The notes: generated by a model from the sequence alone, not told the origin. A DNA stretch of 30,346 nucleotides from JBCAWW01 sp039024315 (GCA_039024315.1 JBCCQN010000091.1:1-30346), one strand, 5' to 3'; counted from the first letter of the stretch, positions 6,955 through 15,851 are shown. A program made the numbers and translations.

Positions 6955-8109
6955 TCAAGGTCGGTAAGCTACTCCAATCTTGGAGTCTGCCGTACCATAG
7001 TACAAAAAAGCACGATCGCCCAAGAAGGCCAGCCCTTCGACAAAGACTACTTGATTGACTTGACCTTCCGTTTCGTAAGGCTGATCAGGCCGCAGGAAAA
7101 AACTGGGCGTTCTGCGCAGCAGTTTACTCGGATCAGCTGGATCTAATAAAGCTTGACCCGCAGCATACATCCCTTCGGGAAGCGCGGGATCCCCCCCTTG
7201 CTCATGCGCGAGATTCATAGCGTTGTAAAGGAGGACAATACCGCTATCGCTCATAAAGGCGGGGGGCCCAGGCTCTACCAAACGGCTATCAAATTTCCCT
7301 TTACGAGGCCCAAAAGCAGCAATAAATTTTCCCGCCTCATCCATCAGTGGTCGCCAAGAGATCAAATCATCAGAAGTGGCGACAAATATCTCCGTATCGC
7401 CCCAATACATCCAATACTTGCCCTCGATGCGGGTGGCAATCATTTGGTCTCCTTGCCTGCGGCAGACAATCGACCCTGACTTAGACCAGAGATCCATGTA
7501 TTTACCCTCATCGGTGCGGATAAAGACGGGGCCATATTTGACCCAGCGTAACAAATCCGGAGAACTCGCGATACAGAGTCTTGCCGTTTCCCCATCGTAA
7601 GCAGTATAGGTCATCCAATAATTGCCAGCAGAGTCTTGGACTACGCGAGGATCTTCACAGCCACCTTCCCACTCGAGCGCTCGGGCAGGATCGAGATTGG
7701 GGTATAAAACCGGATACAAATAGCGCGAAAAGCTCAAGCCATCAGTGCTATAGGCCAAGCCAATACGAGAGGTACCGCCATGCTTCCCGAGTGTATCTTC
7801 GGCCCGATATAGCATCCAAACTGTATCCTCTCTCACCACTGCGGCAGGATTAAAGACATCTTTGGCTTCCCAAGCGATGGCTTTGCCTTGGATCGGGCAG
7901 GCAAAAAGCGTGTTGCTCTTAGGCTCTAGAATGGGGTTTTGTTCATTGGCTTTGACGAAGGGGCCAAGGGGCCAAATCGCATACTCTTTGGTAGGTATCT
8001 GATCCCCCTCAGGCGGAGGCGGCTGGCAACTCAATAAGAGGCCTAGGATCAAGCCCAAAAAGAGAGGGGGGCTAGCGTTGCGCGAAGCGTAAAAATAGAG
8101 CATAACCAA
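6955..8109 (-). CDS. GH130-like five-bladed propeller glycosidase lipoprotein
   Basis: The 384-residue product has a hydrophobic N-terminus with a lipobox (GLLLSC, Cys28) followed by a proline-rich linker, so it is probably a lipoprotein. The body matches the GH43/GH130 propeller group: DVFNPAAV (84-91), SRIGLAYSTDGLSF (114-127), GCEDPRVV (150-157, the ED-R block typical of GH130), MTYTAYDG (166-173), RLCIASSPDLLRW (177-189), RLVEPGPPAF (276-285) and YYGTADSKIGVAY (370-382). GH130 enzymes are mannoside phosphorylases or hydrolases; those with exported signals are more often hydrolases, but I cannot separate them here. Two copies of the GCGNAGC hairpin repeat lie inside the coding sequence: one encodes residues 7-12, before the lipobox, the other residues 329-334. 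It is the first gene of the 8109-4877 minus-strand group. An ATG two codons later is an equally possible start. Confidence 0.85.
   Translation of the reverse strand: MVMLYFYASRNASPPLFLGLILGLLLSCQPPPPEGDQIPTKEYAIWPLGPFVKANEQNPILEPKSNTLFACPIQGKAIAWEAKDVFNPAAVVREDTVWMLYRAEDTLGKHGGTSRIGLAYSTDGLSFSRYLYPVLYPNLDPARALEWEGGCEDPRVVQDSAGNYWMTYTAYDGETARLCIASSPDLLRWVKYGPVFIRTDEGKYMDLWSKSGSIVCRRQGDQMIATRIEGKYWMYWGDTEIFVATSDDLISWRPLMDEAGKFIAAFGPRKGKFDSRLVEPGPPAFMSDSGIVLLYNAMNLAHEQGGDPALPEGMYAAGQALLDPADPSKLLRRTPSFFLRPDQPYETEGQVNQVVFVEGLAFLGDRAFLYYGTADSKIGVAYRP
7107..7123 (+). repeat. GCGNAGC hairpin repeat, copy c (inside the GH130-like CDS)
   Basis: This reads GCGTTCTGCGCAGCAGT, with stem CTGC-GCA-GCAG, identical in core to intergenic copy a. 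It lies in the minus-strand GH130-like gene and is translated as part of KLLRRT (residues 329-334). Confidence 0.55.
8074..8090 (+). repeat. GCGNAGC hairpin repeat, copy d (start of the GH130-like CDS)
   Basis: This reads AGCGTTGCGCGAAGCGT. It keeps GCGAAGC but has stem GCGC-GAA-GCGT, with a G-T outer pair. It overlaps codons 7-12 of the GH130-like gene, just before the lipoprotein signal, where amino-acid sequence is little constrained. Confidence 0.45.
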
Positions 8110-8171
8110 ATCTCTAATTTTTTTGGAGAAAGGTCAAAGGTGGGCTACTAGCAAATGTTAGTTTTTGAGGG

Positions 8172-8189
8172 ATTGCTTCGCAGAACGCT
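8172..8189 (-). repeat. GCGNAGC hairpin repeat, copy e
   Basis: On the minus strand this reads AGCGTTCTGCGAAGCAAT, identical to copy h at 17623-17640. The core contains GCGAAGC, with inner stem TGC/GCA and a C-A outer mismatch. It lies 63 bases upstream of the GH130-like start. Confidence 0.6.
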
Positions 8190-8661
8190 ATACTCTTTTG
8201 GCCTGAAGCAATCACCGGTTGCTTTGAAAAAGGCTAACAAAAAATTGATTCGAAAGCAGAAAGAACGAGCGTGCTCCCAAGCGTGTTTATAGCGCTTAAT
8301 TTCAGGGTAAAATTTGCTTAAAAGCCTCACAAACACGCAAATATGATGTTTTTGGTATACGTCGAATAATTCTGGAGGTCGTAAAAACACGGATAAAATA
8401 GGGTATTTATACGCTTGCGGAGTATTTCAAAGGCTCAAATAATCTCAAAAATCGAGTTTAATAAAAATTTAATGACCGTTTGATAAACCGATCTTGGAGA
8501 GTGTTGAAGTCTCAGCTATATTGGAGTTGAATGATAAAGTAGGATATGCTATAAGACGATACTTCAAACCTTTCACTTCCTTTTCCTTGCCACGTACATA
8601 CTTAATCTGCTTGCAGACATAATGCCACCTTAGGTATTAGGACTGCATGGGATTTTTGTGC

Positions 8662-8686
8662 CTCTATTTTCTACACAGAAATAGAG
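8662..8686 (+). promoter_or_regulatory. Hairpin in the probable leader of the giant gene
   Basis: Arms CTCTATTT (8662-8669) and AAATAGAG (8679-8686) are perfect complements with a 9-base loop. It lies 90 bases before the ATG at 8776. It could be a leader hairpin that stabilises or regulates the mRNA, or part of a promoter region; there is no T-tract, so it is not a terminator. Confidence 0.3.
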
Positions 8687-8775
8687 AATGGGAAAGCTAT
8701 GTCAAAAATTTGGATCGTCTTTGCATCTCTTTCGATTCCATAACTAGGTCAACATAACCCCTAATTATTTATTAC

Positions 8776-11700
8776 ATGAATTTACAAGGAAAAACTATTC
8801 GCAAGCTCACGCTTAGCCTCTTGCTCCTCTTTTGGGCAAGTGTGAGTTTTGCAGCCAATGTCGAAAGTACCGGCAATGGCAATTGGACCAATGCATCCAC
8901 GTGGGTGATTGCAGGGACAGCTACGAACGTAGTGCCTACCGCCGCTGACGATGTAACGATTTTGGCTGGTCACGCTGTTACTGCTAATACAGTAATTAAC
9001 TTCCAAAGTCTTACGATTGCAGTCAGTGGTGAGTTGTTGATAGGTAGTACTAATTTCAATGGCTCTACCGTCACTAACAATGGTACCATCACATGGAACA
9101 ATGGTGCATTATCAGGTACTACCACTATTACTAGTGCTTCTGGTGGTATACTCAACAGCATAGGTAACAATACTGTTGCTAATAGCGGGGTCAACTTTGT
9201 CAACCAGGCTGGGGCGACCTTTACCCGAAATGGTGCAGGCGTCAATACGATTAACGGCACTTTTGAAAATGCAGGTACCCTCAACATTTTGGTAACCAGC
9301 GCAATGACCTTCACTAGCCCCTTTACCAATGATGGAGCTATCACCAATGCAGGTCTTATGAGATTAGTCAACACTGAGTTTATCTCTAATACGGGTAGTA
9401 GTATTAATGGCGGCGGGACAACCACTCTCGTCGGTATTGTCACTTTAAGTGGATCCGCTCCCTTTGAACCAGGTACCAATACCGTCAACTCTGCAGACAG
9501 TGGGGGAAATCGGGAAGTTACTTCCGTTACGAATCAGTCTATAGTGATTCCTATCGGTACGACCTTTGATGCGAATGGTTTAACCCTCACAGGCCTGAGT
9601 GTTGTTACCAATAATGGTACTTTGAGTACAGGAAGCACCGTCATTGATGTTCCAGTTACGAACAATGGAACTATGGCCTTCAATAATGGCAATGTATCTA
9701 CCAATCTAGTGACACCTCCGACCATCACTAATAGTGGAACTGGGATAATAAACCTCCTCCAAAGCACCAATACTATATTTGATATTAATTTTGTCAATCA
9801 AGCAGGCGGTAGCATTACCCGTAATGGAACCAATGCCCTTACGATCACTGGGGACATTAGCAATGCGGGTACCCTTACAGTACTTGTTAGCAAAACCTTG
9901 AATTTAGAAGGTACAATTACCAATGATGGGGATATTATAGTTACGGGAGACTTGAACCTGAACAACGCTGATTTTGTCTCTAACACAGGCAGCACAATTG
10001 ATGGGGGAGGCACTTTGTTCCTAAGGGGTACAGTTACCATAAGTGGTTCTGCTCCCTTTGAGCCCGGTAGCAATAACGTTACTAATGCTGATATAGGAGG
10101 TGCACGTACCCTTACGTCTTCGACCAATCACTCAATGGTAATCCCTAGTGGTACTACCTATGATGCGAATGGTCAAACTATCTCAGGTCTTAGTGGTATT
10201 ACCAATAACGGGACTTTCTCACTAGGCACGACAAACTTAGACACTGATGTTACCAATAATGCCACGATGAATTTTGAAAATGGTACTGTCTTTACCAATC
10301 TGGGTACGGCACCCACTGTGACCAACAGTGGTACAGGAACCATCAATTTTAATCAAAATAATGGCACTGTCAACGATATTGCTTTTGTCAATCAAACAGG
10401 AGGTAATATCAATCGCAATGGTGATAACGCCACAACCCTCACTGGTCCTCTAAGTAATGCAGGTACCCTTACAGTAATTGTCAGCAAAACCTTAAGTTTA
10501 GAAGGTCCAGTAACCAATGATGGGGATATCGTAGTTCCAGGAACCTTGAACCTGATTAACACTGAATTTATCTCTAATACAGGCAGCACCATTGATGGGG
10601 GAGGGACTTTGTTCCTAAGGGGTACCGTTACCATAAGTGGTTCTGCTCCCTTTGAGCCCGGCACTAACTTCGTTAATAATGCTGATGTAGGAGGGGTACG
10701 CACCCTTACCTCTTCAACCAATCAGTCAATGGTCATTCCTAGTGGTACTACCTATGATGCGAATGGTCACACTATCTCAGGTCTTAGTGGTATTACCAAT
10801 AACGGGACTTTCTCTCTAGGCACGACAATCTTAGACACTGATGTTACCAATAATGCCACGATGAATTTTGAAAATGGTACTGTCTCAACCAGCCTGGGGA
10901 CAGCACCCACTGTGACCAACAGCAGTACGGGAACCATCAATTTTAATCAAAATAATGGCACCGTCAACGATATTGCTTTTGTCAATCAAACAGGAGGTAA
11001 TATCAATCGAGGTGGTGATAACGCCACAACCCTCACTGGTCCTCTAAGCAATGCAGGTACCCTTACAGTAATTGTTGGTAAAAACTTGACTTTAGAAGGT
11101 ACAGTAACCAATGATGGGGATATCATAGTCCCAGGAACCTTGAACCTGATTAACACTGAATTTATCTCTAACACAGGTAGCACAATTGATGGAGGAGGGA
11201 CTTTGTTCCTAAGGGGTACTGTTACCCTAAGTGGTTCTGCTCCCTTTGAGCCCGGCACCAATACCGTTACTAATGCTGCTATAGGATTTGTACGCACCCT
11301 AACGTCTTCGACCAATCAGTCGATGATTATTCCTTTAGGTACTACCTTTAATGCCGCTGGTCTAACGATCTCAGGCCTTAGTGGTATTACCAATGAAGGC
11401 ACCTTTGATCTAGCCACTACAATCTTAGACACTGATGTTACGAACAATGCCACGATGAATTTTGAAAATGGTACTGTCTCAACCAGTCTGGGTACGGCAC
11501 CCACTGTGACCAACAGTGCTACAGGAGCTCTGCGGTTTAATCAAAATAATGGCACTGTCAGCGATATTGCTTTTGTCAATCAAGCAGGCGGTAATGTTTT
11601 CCGTAATGGGACTAACACCGCGACACTCACTGGTTCCTTCCTCAATGAATCGGGAGCTACCTTTACGGTATCATCAACAAGAACCTTTACTACAACAGGT

Positions 11701-14700
11701 ACCTTTACTAACAATGGTTCAGTCGTAAACGGAGGCAACTTTAATAATACGGGCATTTTGAGTGGAACTGGTTCCTTCCAAGGAAATATTACCATCCTCC
11801 AGCCAGGTACCCTAGCGCCAGGTTCATCTCCTGGGACTTTGAACTTCTCTAATAACTATACTGGTAACCAAGCCAATGTCGTATTCTCTGCGGAGATCGA
11901 AGGTACTACTCCCGATACTGAGCATGATCAGATCATCGTAGGCGGTACGGCTACTATCGGCGGTGTATTAGAAACCAGTTTTGATCCTGCCTACGGCTTC
12001 ACCACCAATGATGTGATCACTTTGATCGACGCCAATACAGTAGTTGGTACCTTTGCTTCTGTTACTCCAGCTCTACCGGCTGATTGGAACGTACGATATG
12101 ACTTCCCCAACACAGGTGAAGTATCTCTCGAGTACACTGGTCCTGGTACCATCGGTGTAGGTGGCAACAACAATGCCTTGGCTTTCTTACCAGGTGATTA
12201 TGTTGACGTAGCCAATCCAGCAGACTTCAATGTGGGTGCTAACACTGACTTTACCATCCAAGCTGAAATCAGAACGACCTTCAACACGACTGCGATCAAG
12301 CGACCCATCTTCTCTAAGATGGTAGACAATAACGATCCTATTGGACCGGTTACAGGGTATCAGCTATGGGCATTTCAGGGTAAACTTACCTTTGAATGGT
12401 TTGAAAACAACAATGGTCCATTCAATATCCAAAGCACCAGCATCATCAGTGATAACCAATGTCATCACGTAGCAGTTACGGTTGACCGAGCTAATCAAAC
12501 TGCTAGACTATATGTTGACGGTGTACTAGAGACTACGGTTACTGACGCTCGTTATGGGCTAGATATTGACAACCCTGCGCCTGTATTTATTGGTCAAGAC
12601 CGTACAGAAGACTTCTTCTGGTATGGTGAGCTAGACGAAGTTGCTTTCTTTACTGAGGTGAGATCAGATGCGCAGATTATTTCTAGTTTAACTACGGAAC
12701 TAAACCCTGTAACTGAAGCTAATCTAGTCGGATACTGGAAATTCAACGAAGGAGTTGATGGTGCTGATAACACAGGCGTTACCACGGCTCCCGATGCTGC
12801 TGGTGGAGACAACAATGGTACTTTGATCAACTTTGATCTGACCGGTACAGAAATCGTTACAAACGCACCCAATGGCGTTCCGGCTTCTTCCTCTGTTGTT
12901 ACTGGTACTTGGGTAGCAGATCCATGTGGAGCGATCGCGACACCGACCACTGATCTTCAGTTTATCGTGGGTAATGAAGTAGGGAGTCCAGGTCAGACGG
13001 TTACGGTACCGATTACGGTAAAGAACTTCAACACGATTGTCAGCTATCAGGGTTCAATCGTCTTTGACCCTGCGGTCTTGACCTTTGTTTCTGCTACGAG
13101 TACACTAACGGGTACTACTTTGGGTGATCCTGGTACAGGTTCTATTCCTGCCAATACTGTTACCTTTGGCTACTTTGATCCCACTTTTGCGGGGCAAACT
13201 CTTGCAGATGGTACTGTGGTGGTCGAACTTACTTTCACTGTTGCTGGAGGTGCTAGCACTGGCATCACTCCTATTTCGATTAATGGTAGCACGACTCCAT
13301 TAGGATATACCAATGACATTGCGGCCACTACTTTGACTGATGCATCTGTGATCAACGGTGGGGTAGAAGTTGATGCTGATCCCATCGTGATCAATACAGT
13401 TTCTATCGTAAGCGACAATGCCAATAATACTGCGCTGGCCAAAGCAGGTGATGTCATCACTTTGACCTTCAACCTTTCTGAAATCCCATTTGTTACTCCA
13501 GTAGTTACGATTGCAGAAGGTGGTCCTGGTGCAGTTACCGTTACTGGTGCTGGTACTAACTATACTGCTACAAAAACGGTCGCAACTGGTGGCGATGGCC
13601 TAGTAACCTTCAGCATCACTGCAGAAGATGAAGGCGGTAACCAAGCAGTGGCCACTGCTACCACTGATGCTTCAAGTGTAACCGTTGATACTCAACTACC
13701 GACTATCGCATGTCCTGCTGACCTGACTCCTGGTAATGATTTGGGTGATTGTAGTGCAGACGTAACTTGGAATGTGCCTACTGGTGCGGATAACCGTCCT
13801 AACTTCACCGTAGCTCAGACAGCAGGTCCTGCTCCTGGTTCTACTTTCAACGTATCGGCTACAGCTACAACCATTACTTATACCGTAACGGATGAAGCTG
13901 GCAATGAAGCTTCTTGTAGCTTTACCGTACAAGTCAGCGATACCGAGGCACCAGTGGTCAATACTCAAGACATTACCGTGCAACTTGACGCTAGTGGTAA
14001 CGCAACTATCACAGCGGCTCAGATAGAAGACGGTTCTACTGACAACTGTGCCGTTGATCCAGGTGGGTTCTCTCTAGACAAAACTGCCTTTACCTGTGCT
14101 GATCTTGGTACAGTTACTGTAACCCTTACCGTAACGGATGTCAATAATGTCACCAATACAGGTACAGCTACAGTAACCGTTGAGGAAGCTTTCTCAGCTG
14201 AGATTTCTGGTCAAGCGGTAACTGAGCCCGCTGTTGCTCCTACTGATCCTGCTCCGGTTACGATCCCTAACGTTGACTTTGACGTCAATACGACCAATCC
14301 TGCTACCCAATCTAGTGCCGCCGGTACTTACGCGATTGATCTCTCTTTCTGCGTAACAGAAGGTGCAGCTGCGGACATTGGGGTTACTAAAGTAGATGCC
14401 ACTAACAATGGTATCAACATTCAAGATGCAGTTGCAGTAGTTAGACACGTAATTGCGACCGCTCCTTTTAACAGTCCTTACAAGCGCATTGCCGCTGATG
14501 TCAATGTTTCTGGTTCTCTTAACATCATTGATGCGTTACAAATTGCCCGTAAGGTGGTCTTGGTCATCCCGAGCTTTACCACTCAGGGTACCCCCGGTGA
14601 TTGGACCTTTATCCCAAGTGATTTTGTCTTCGCAGATCCGGACAATCCTTGGACGTTTGATACTCGTCGCAACTTTGCTACGCTACCGGGTGGAGACCTA

Positions 14701-15489
14701 AGCGGTCAAGATTTTATCGGGGTGAAGTATGGTGATGTAGACAATACCTTCAACAATTCGCCTGCACGTCCTGCTCCGGGAAGATCCCTCAAATTTGTAG
14801 TGGATCAAGCCGCTGCTCAGCCTGGCGATTTGATAAGCATCCCAGTAAGCGTGAAGGACTTTAACGATATCGCCGGATACCAGTACACCCTACAGTGGGA
14901 TCCAAATGTGCTACAGTTTGAAGCGATTGAAGATAAGGCCCTTGAAGCGATCTATGGTACGCAGGACGCAGCCAATGGTAACTTGACCGCCGCTTGGTTT
15001 GATTTGGCCGGACAGTCCGTGAGTCTAAATGATGGAGAAGTAGCTTTCGAAATGACTTTCCGCGTGGTCGGTCAAATGGGTAGCCAAACTTCTTTCAACA
15101 TCACTTCTGCCTTGACACCAAGCCAAGCTTACGAAGGAGATCTTACCCTCATCGAAGTAACCACTGAGCCAAACGTACTAACAGTAGGTGCTACTACTTC
15201 CGTTGATCCTCAGTTGGCCGGATACTCATTCGTACAAAACTTCCCGAATCCGTTCACTAGCAGCACTGCCTTTGAGTTCTCTCTCGGACAGTCTGAAAAC
15301 GTCAAATTCGAAATCTACAGCTTGACTGGTCAAGTGGTACGCAGCTTCGAAGGACGCTACACTGCTGGAGATCATAGCCTCGAATGGGATGGCAAAACGC
15401 TTAACGGTGTGGATGTAAGCGAGGGCGTTTACCTCGTGCGCATGACCGCTGGTGAGTTTAGCAGCTCTATCCGAGTGCAAAAATTGTAA
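8776..15489 (+). CDS. Giant T9SS-secreted modular protein: tandem repeats, LamG, two cohesin-like domains, dockerin-like pair
   Basis: The 2237-residue product has a signal peptide (1-26, cut near VSFA). Residues about 85-1000 are Asn/Thr/Gly-rich beta repeats with an exact 198-residue period, beginning FVNQAG or FVNQTG at 141, 339, 537, 735 and 933 (the last partial). A GTLAPGSSPGTL segment follows near 1016. Residues about 1130-1360 fit a LamG/concanavalin-like domain (FIGQDRTEDFFWYGELDEVAF). About 1394-1530 is cohesin-like (GQTVTVPITVKNF), 1537-1642 Ig-like, and 1641-1730 HYR-like (TIACPADLTPG to SDTEAP). About 1868-1930 is a dockerin-like pair; its second loop, DVNVSGSLNIID, is a full 12-residue Ca loop and the first is one residue short. 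A second cohesin-like domain spans about 2001-2139. The end (2149-2237, NFPNPFTSSTAFEF to EGVYLVRM) is a type A T9SS sorting domain. Likely role: surface adhesin or scaffold. No catalytic domain is seen. A strong terminator follows. Confidence 0.93.
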   Translation: MNLQGKTIRKLTLSLLLLFWASVSFAANVESTGNGNWTNASTWVIAGTATNVVPTAADDVTILAGHAVTANTVINFQSLTIAVSGELLIGSTNFNGSTVTNNGTITWNNGALSGTTTITSASGGILNSIGNNTVANSGVNFVNQAGATFTRNGAGVNTINGTFENAGTLNILVTSAMTFTSPFTNDGAITNAGLMRLVNTEFISNTGSSINGGGTTTLVGIVTLSGSAPFEPGTNTVNSADSGGNREVTSVTNQSIVIPIGTTFDANGLTLTGLSVVTNNGTLSTGSTVIDVPVTNNGTMAFNNGNVSTNLVTPPTITNSGTGIINLLQSTNTIFDINFVNQAGGSITRNGTNALTITGDISNAGTLTVLVSKTLNLEGTITNDGDIIVTGDLNLNNADFVSNTGSTIDGGGTLFLRGTVTISGSAPFEPGSNNVTNADIGGARTLTSSTNHSMVIPSGTTYDANGQTISGLSGITNNGTFSLGTTNLDTDVTNNATMNFENGTVFTNLGTAPTVTNSGTGTINFNQNNGTVNDIAFVNQTGGNINRNGDNATTLTGPLSNAGTLTVIVSKTLSLEGPVTNDGDIVVPGTLNLINTEFISNTGSTIDGGGTLFLRGTVTISGSAPFEPGTNFVNNADVGGVRTLTSSTNQSMVIPSGTTYDANGHTISGLSGITNNGTFSLGTTILDTDVTNNATMNFENGTVSTSLGTAPTVTNSSTGTINFNQNNGTVNDIAFVNQTGGNINRGGDNATTLTGPLSNAGTLTVIVGKNLTLEGTVTNDGDIIVPGTLNLINTEFISNTGSTIDGGGTLFLRGTVTLSGSAPFEPGTNTVTNAAIGFVRTLTSSTNQSMIIPLGTTFNAAGLTISGLSGITNEGTFDLATTILDTDVTNNATMNFENGTVSTSLGTAPTVTNSATGALRFNQNNGTVSDIAFVNQAGGNVFRNGTNTATLTGSFLNESGATFTVSSTRTFTTTGTFTNNGSVVNGGNFNNTGILSGTGSFQGNITILQPGTLAPGSSPGTLNFSNNYTGNQANVVFSAEIEGTTPDTEHDQIIVGGTATIGGVLETSFDPAYGFTTNDVITLIDANTVVGTFASVTPALPADWNVRYDFPNTGEVSLEYTGPGTIGVGGNNNALAFLPGDYVDVANPADFNVGANTDFTIQAEIRTTFNTTAIKRPIFSKMVDNNDPIGPVTGYQLWAFQGKLTFEWFENNNGPFNIQSTSIISDNQCHHVAVTVDRANQTARLYVDGVLETTVTDARYGLDIDNPAPVFIGQDRTEDFFWYGELDEVAFFTEVRSDAQIISSLTTELNPVTEANLVGYWKFNEGVDGADNTGVTTAPDAAGGDNNGTLINFDLTGTEIVTNAPNGVPASSSVVTGTWVADPCGAIATPTTDLQFIVGNEVGSPGQTVTVPITVKNFNTIVSYQGSIVFDPAVLTFVSATSTLTGTTLGDPGTGSIPANTVTFGYFDPTFAGQTLADGTVVVELTFTVAGGASTGITPISINGSTTPLGYTNDIAATTLTDASVINGGVEVDADPIVINTVSIVSDNANNTALAKAGDVITLTFNLSEIPFVTPVVTIAEGGPGAVTVTGAGTNYTATKTVATGGDGLVTFSITAEDEGGNQAVATATTDASSVTVDTQLPTIACPADLTPGNDLGDCSADVTWNVPTGADNRPNFTVAQTAGPAPGSTFNVSATATTITYTVTDEAGNEASCSFTVQVSDTEAPVVNTQDITVQLDASGNATITAAQIEDGSTDNCAVDPGGFSLDKTAFTCADLGTVTVTLTVTDVNNVTNTGTATVTVEEAFSAEISGQAVTEPAVAPTDPAPVTIPNVDFDVNTTNPATQSSAAGTYAIDLSFCVTEGAAADIGVTKVDATNNGINIQDAVAVVRHVIATAPFNSPYKRIAADVNVSGSLNIIDALQIARKVVLVIPSFTTQGTPGDWTFIPSDFVFADPDNPWTFDTRRNFATLPGGDLSGQDFIGVKYGDVDNTFNNSPARPAPGRSLKFVVDQAAAQPGDLISIPVSVKDFNDIAGYQYTLQWDPNVLQFEAIEDKALEAIYGTQDAANGNLTAAWFDLAGQSVSLNDGEVAFEMTFRVVGQMGSQTSFNITSALTPSQAYEGDLTLIEVTTEPNVLTVGATTSVDPQLAGYSFVQNFPNPFTSSTAFEFSLGQSENVKFEIYSLTGQVVRSFEGRYTAGDHSLEWDGKTLNGVDVSEGVYLVRMTAGEFSSSIRVQKL
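9196..11760 (+). repeat. Tandem intragenic repeat, 594-bp period, four full copies plus a partial fifth
   Basis: Copies start at the TTT of FVNQ at 9196, 9790, 10384, 10978 and 11572. Every step is exactly 594 bases (198 codons), so no net indel has been tolerated between starts. Copy 5 keeps about 60 residues before diverging, and a partial unit precedes copy 1. Copies 2, 3 and 4 are very alike at DNA level: the second half of copy 3 is closest to copy 2, while its first half is close to copy 4. That is the mosaic pattern expected from unequal crossing over or gene conversion. Confidence 0.92.
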
Positions 15490-15521
15490 TTAGGGGCTAA
15501 ACTATTAGCTAAATATGTTGT

Positions 15522-15557
15522 GAGTCCGGAGCTGTTTCAGCTCTGGACTCCTTTTTT
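15522..15557 (+). terminator. Rho-independent terminator of the giant gene
   Basis: The 13-base arms GAGTCCGGAGCTG (15522-15534) and CAGCTCTGGACTC (15538-15550) pair with one G-T wobble around a TTT loop and are followed by CTTTTTTA. The hairpin starts 33 bases after the stop codon. Confidence 0.9.
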
Positions 15558-15594
15558 ATAGCCCTTTGGTCAAAAAAACCATAGTGCATCCCGC

Positions 15595-15754
15595 TTGAGT
15601 ACAGAGTAGAAAGTATTTAGTACAGAGAAAAAGGGCCTCGCTGAAACATATTGCCCCATTTTTCTAAGTCTTAAGTAGCAAGTAAAAGGGTTTCTCACCA
15701 TATTGGGCACTGTTTCAAGGTCTTAATACTAAATACTATTGTCTCAGTACTCAA
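15595..15754 (+). repeat. Interspersed foldback repeat, long copy
   Basis: The outer arms TTGAGTACAGAGTAGAAAGT (from 15595) and the reverse complement of 15721-15754 (TTGAGTACTGAGACAATAGT) match at about three quarters of 34 positions by eye. Inner blocks GCTGAAACATATTGCCC and the reverse complement of GGGCACTGTTTCA are also related. The whole element is therefore an imperfect inverted repeat of about 160 bases. A shorter relative in the other orientation lies at 1488-1570. It has no coding capacity and might be a MITE-like element or a structured RNA. Confidence 0.55.
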
Positions 15755-15771
15755 ACGTTCTGCGAAGCAGT
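15755..15771 (+). repeat. GCGNAGC hairpin repeat, copy f
   Basis: This reads ACGTTCTGCGAAGCAGT, with stem CTGC-GAA-GCAG. It directly abuts the foldback element and begins the composite repeat that recurs at 17622. Confidence 0.65.
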
Positions 15772-15780
15772 GGACAAAAA

Positions 15781-15829
15781 AAGAATTGAACACAGAGACA
15801 CAGAGGCACAGAGGCACAGAGATTGGGAA
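15781..15829 (+). repeat. CACAGAGG-type repeat, first copy
   Basis: AAGAATTGAACACAGAGAC is followed by further ACAGAGGC units and ends in GATTGGGAA. The same AAGAATTGAACAC lead and ATTGGGAA end occur at 17651-17698. Similar cacagaggcacagag strings occur in many bacterial genomes without a known role. Confidence 0.6.
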
Positions 15830-15851
15830 ACCTCTTGCCTGTACTGCTAAT

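Larger units (their letters stand above)
8110..8775. other. 666-bp divergent intergenic region before the giant gene
   Basis: This is the longest gene-free stretch. It separates the GH130-like gene (-) from the 2237-residue protein (+) and should hold both promoters. I see a GCGNAGC hairpin at 8172-8189 and a hairpin at 8662-8686 with arms CTCTATTT and AAATAGAG. I find no exact TAnnTTTG box with a spaced TTG, and no riboswitch I can recognise. An 80-codon minus-strand reading frame at 8148-8390 looks accidental. A long 5' leader for the giant gene is possible. Confidence 0.5.

Noticed and set aside
8148..8390. An 80-codon minus-strand reading frame upstream of the GH130-like gene
   Set aside because: It runs through a hairpin repeat, has an odd composition rich in Phe, Lys and Arg, no recognisable motif, and ends in repeat-derived sequence. 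It looks accidental.
8110..8775. A riboswitch or other known structured RNA in the long leader of the giant gene
   Set aside because: I looked for familiar conserved cores and found only a simple 8-bp hairpin. Nothing supports a specific class.
9798..11315. Three similar 109-codon minus-strand frames at 9798-10127, 10392-10721 and 10986-11315
   Set aside because: They recur every 594 bases only because the plus-strand gene is repeated. Their Val/Pro/Leu-rich content is the mirror of Asn/Thr/Gly codons.
9196..11760. Possible CRISPR-like regular repeats
   Set aside because: The period is 594 bases, the whole unit is conserved and it lies in one open reading frame. There is no short-repeat and unique-spacer pattern.
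15781..15829. CACAGAGG repeat as a novel system by itself
   Set aside because: Very similar strings occur in many unrelated bacterial genomes, so only its pairing with the hairpin and its position around GH20 seem worth noting.
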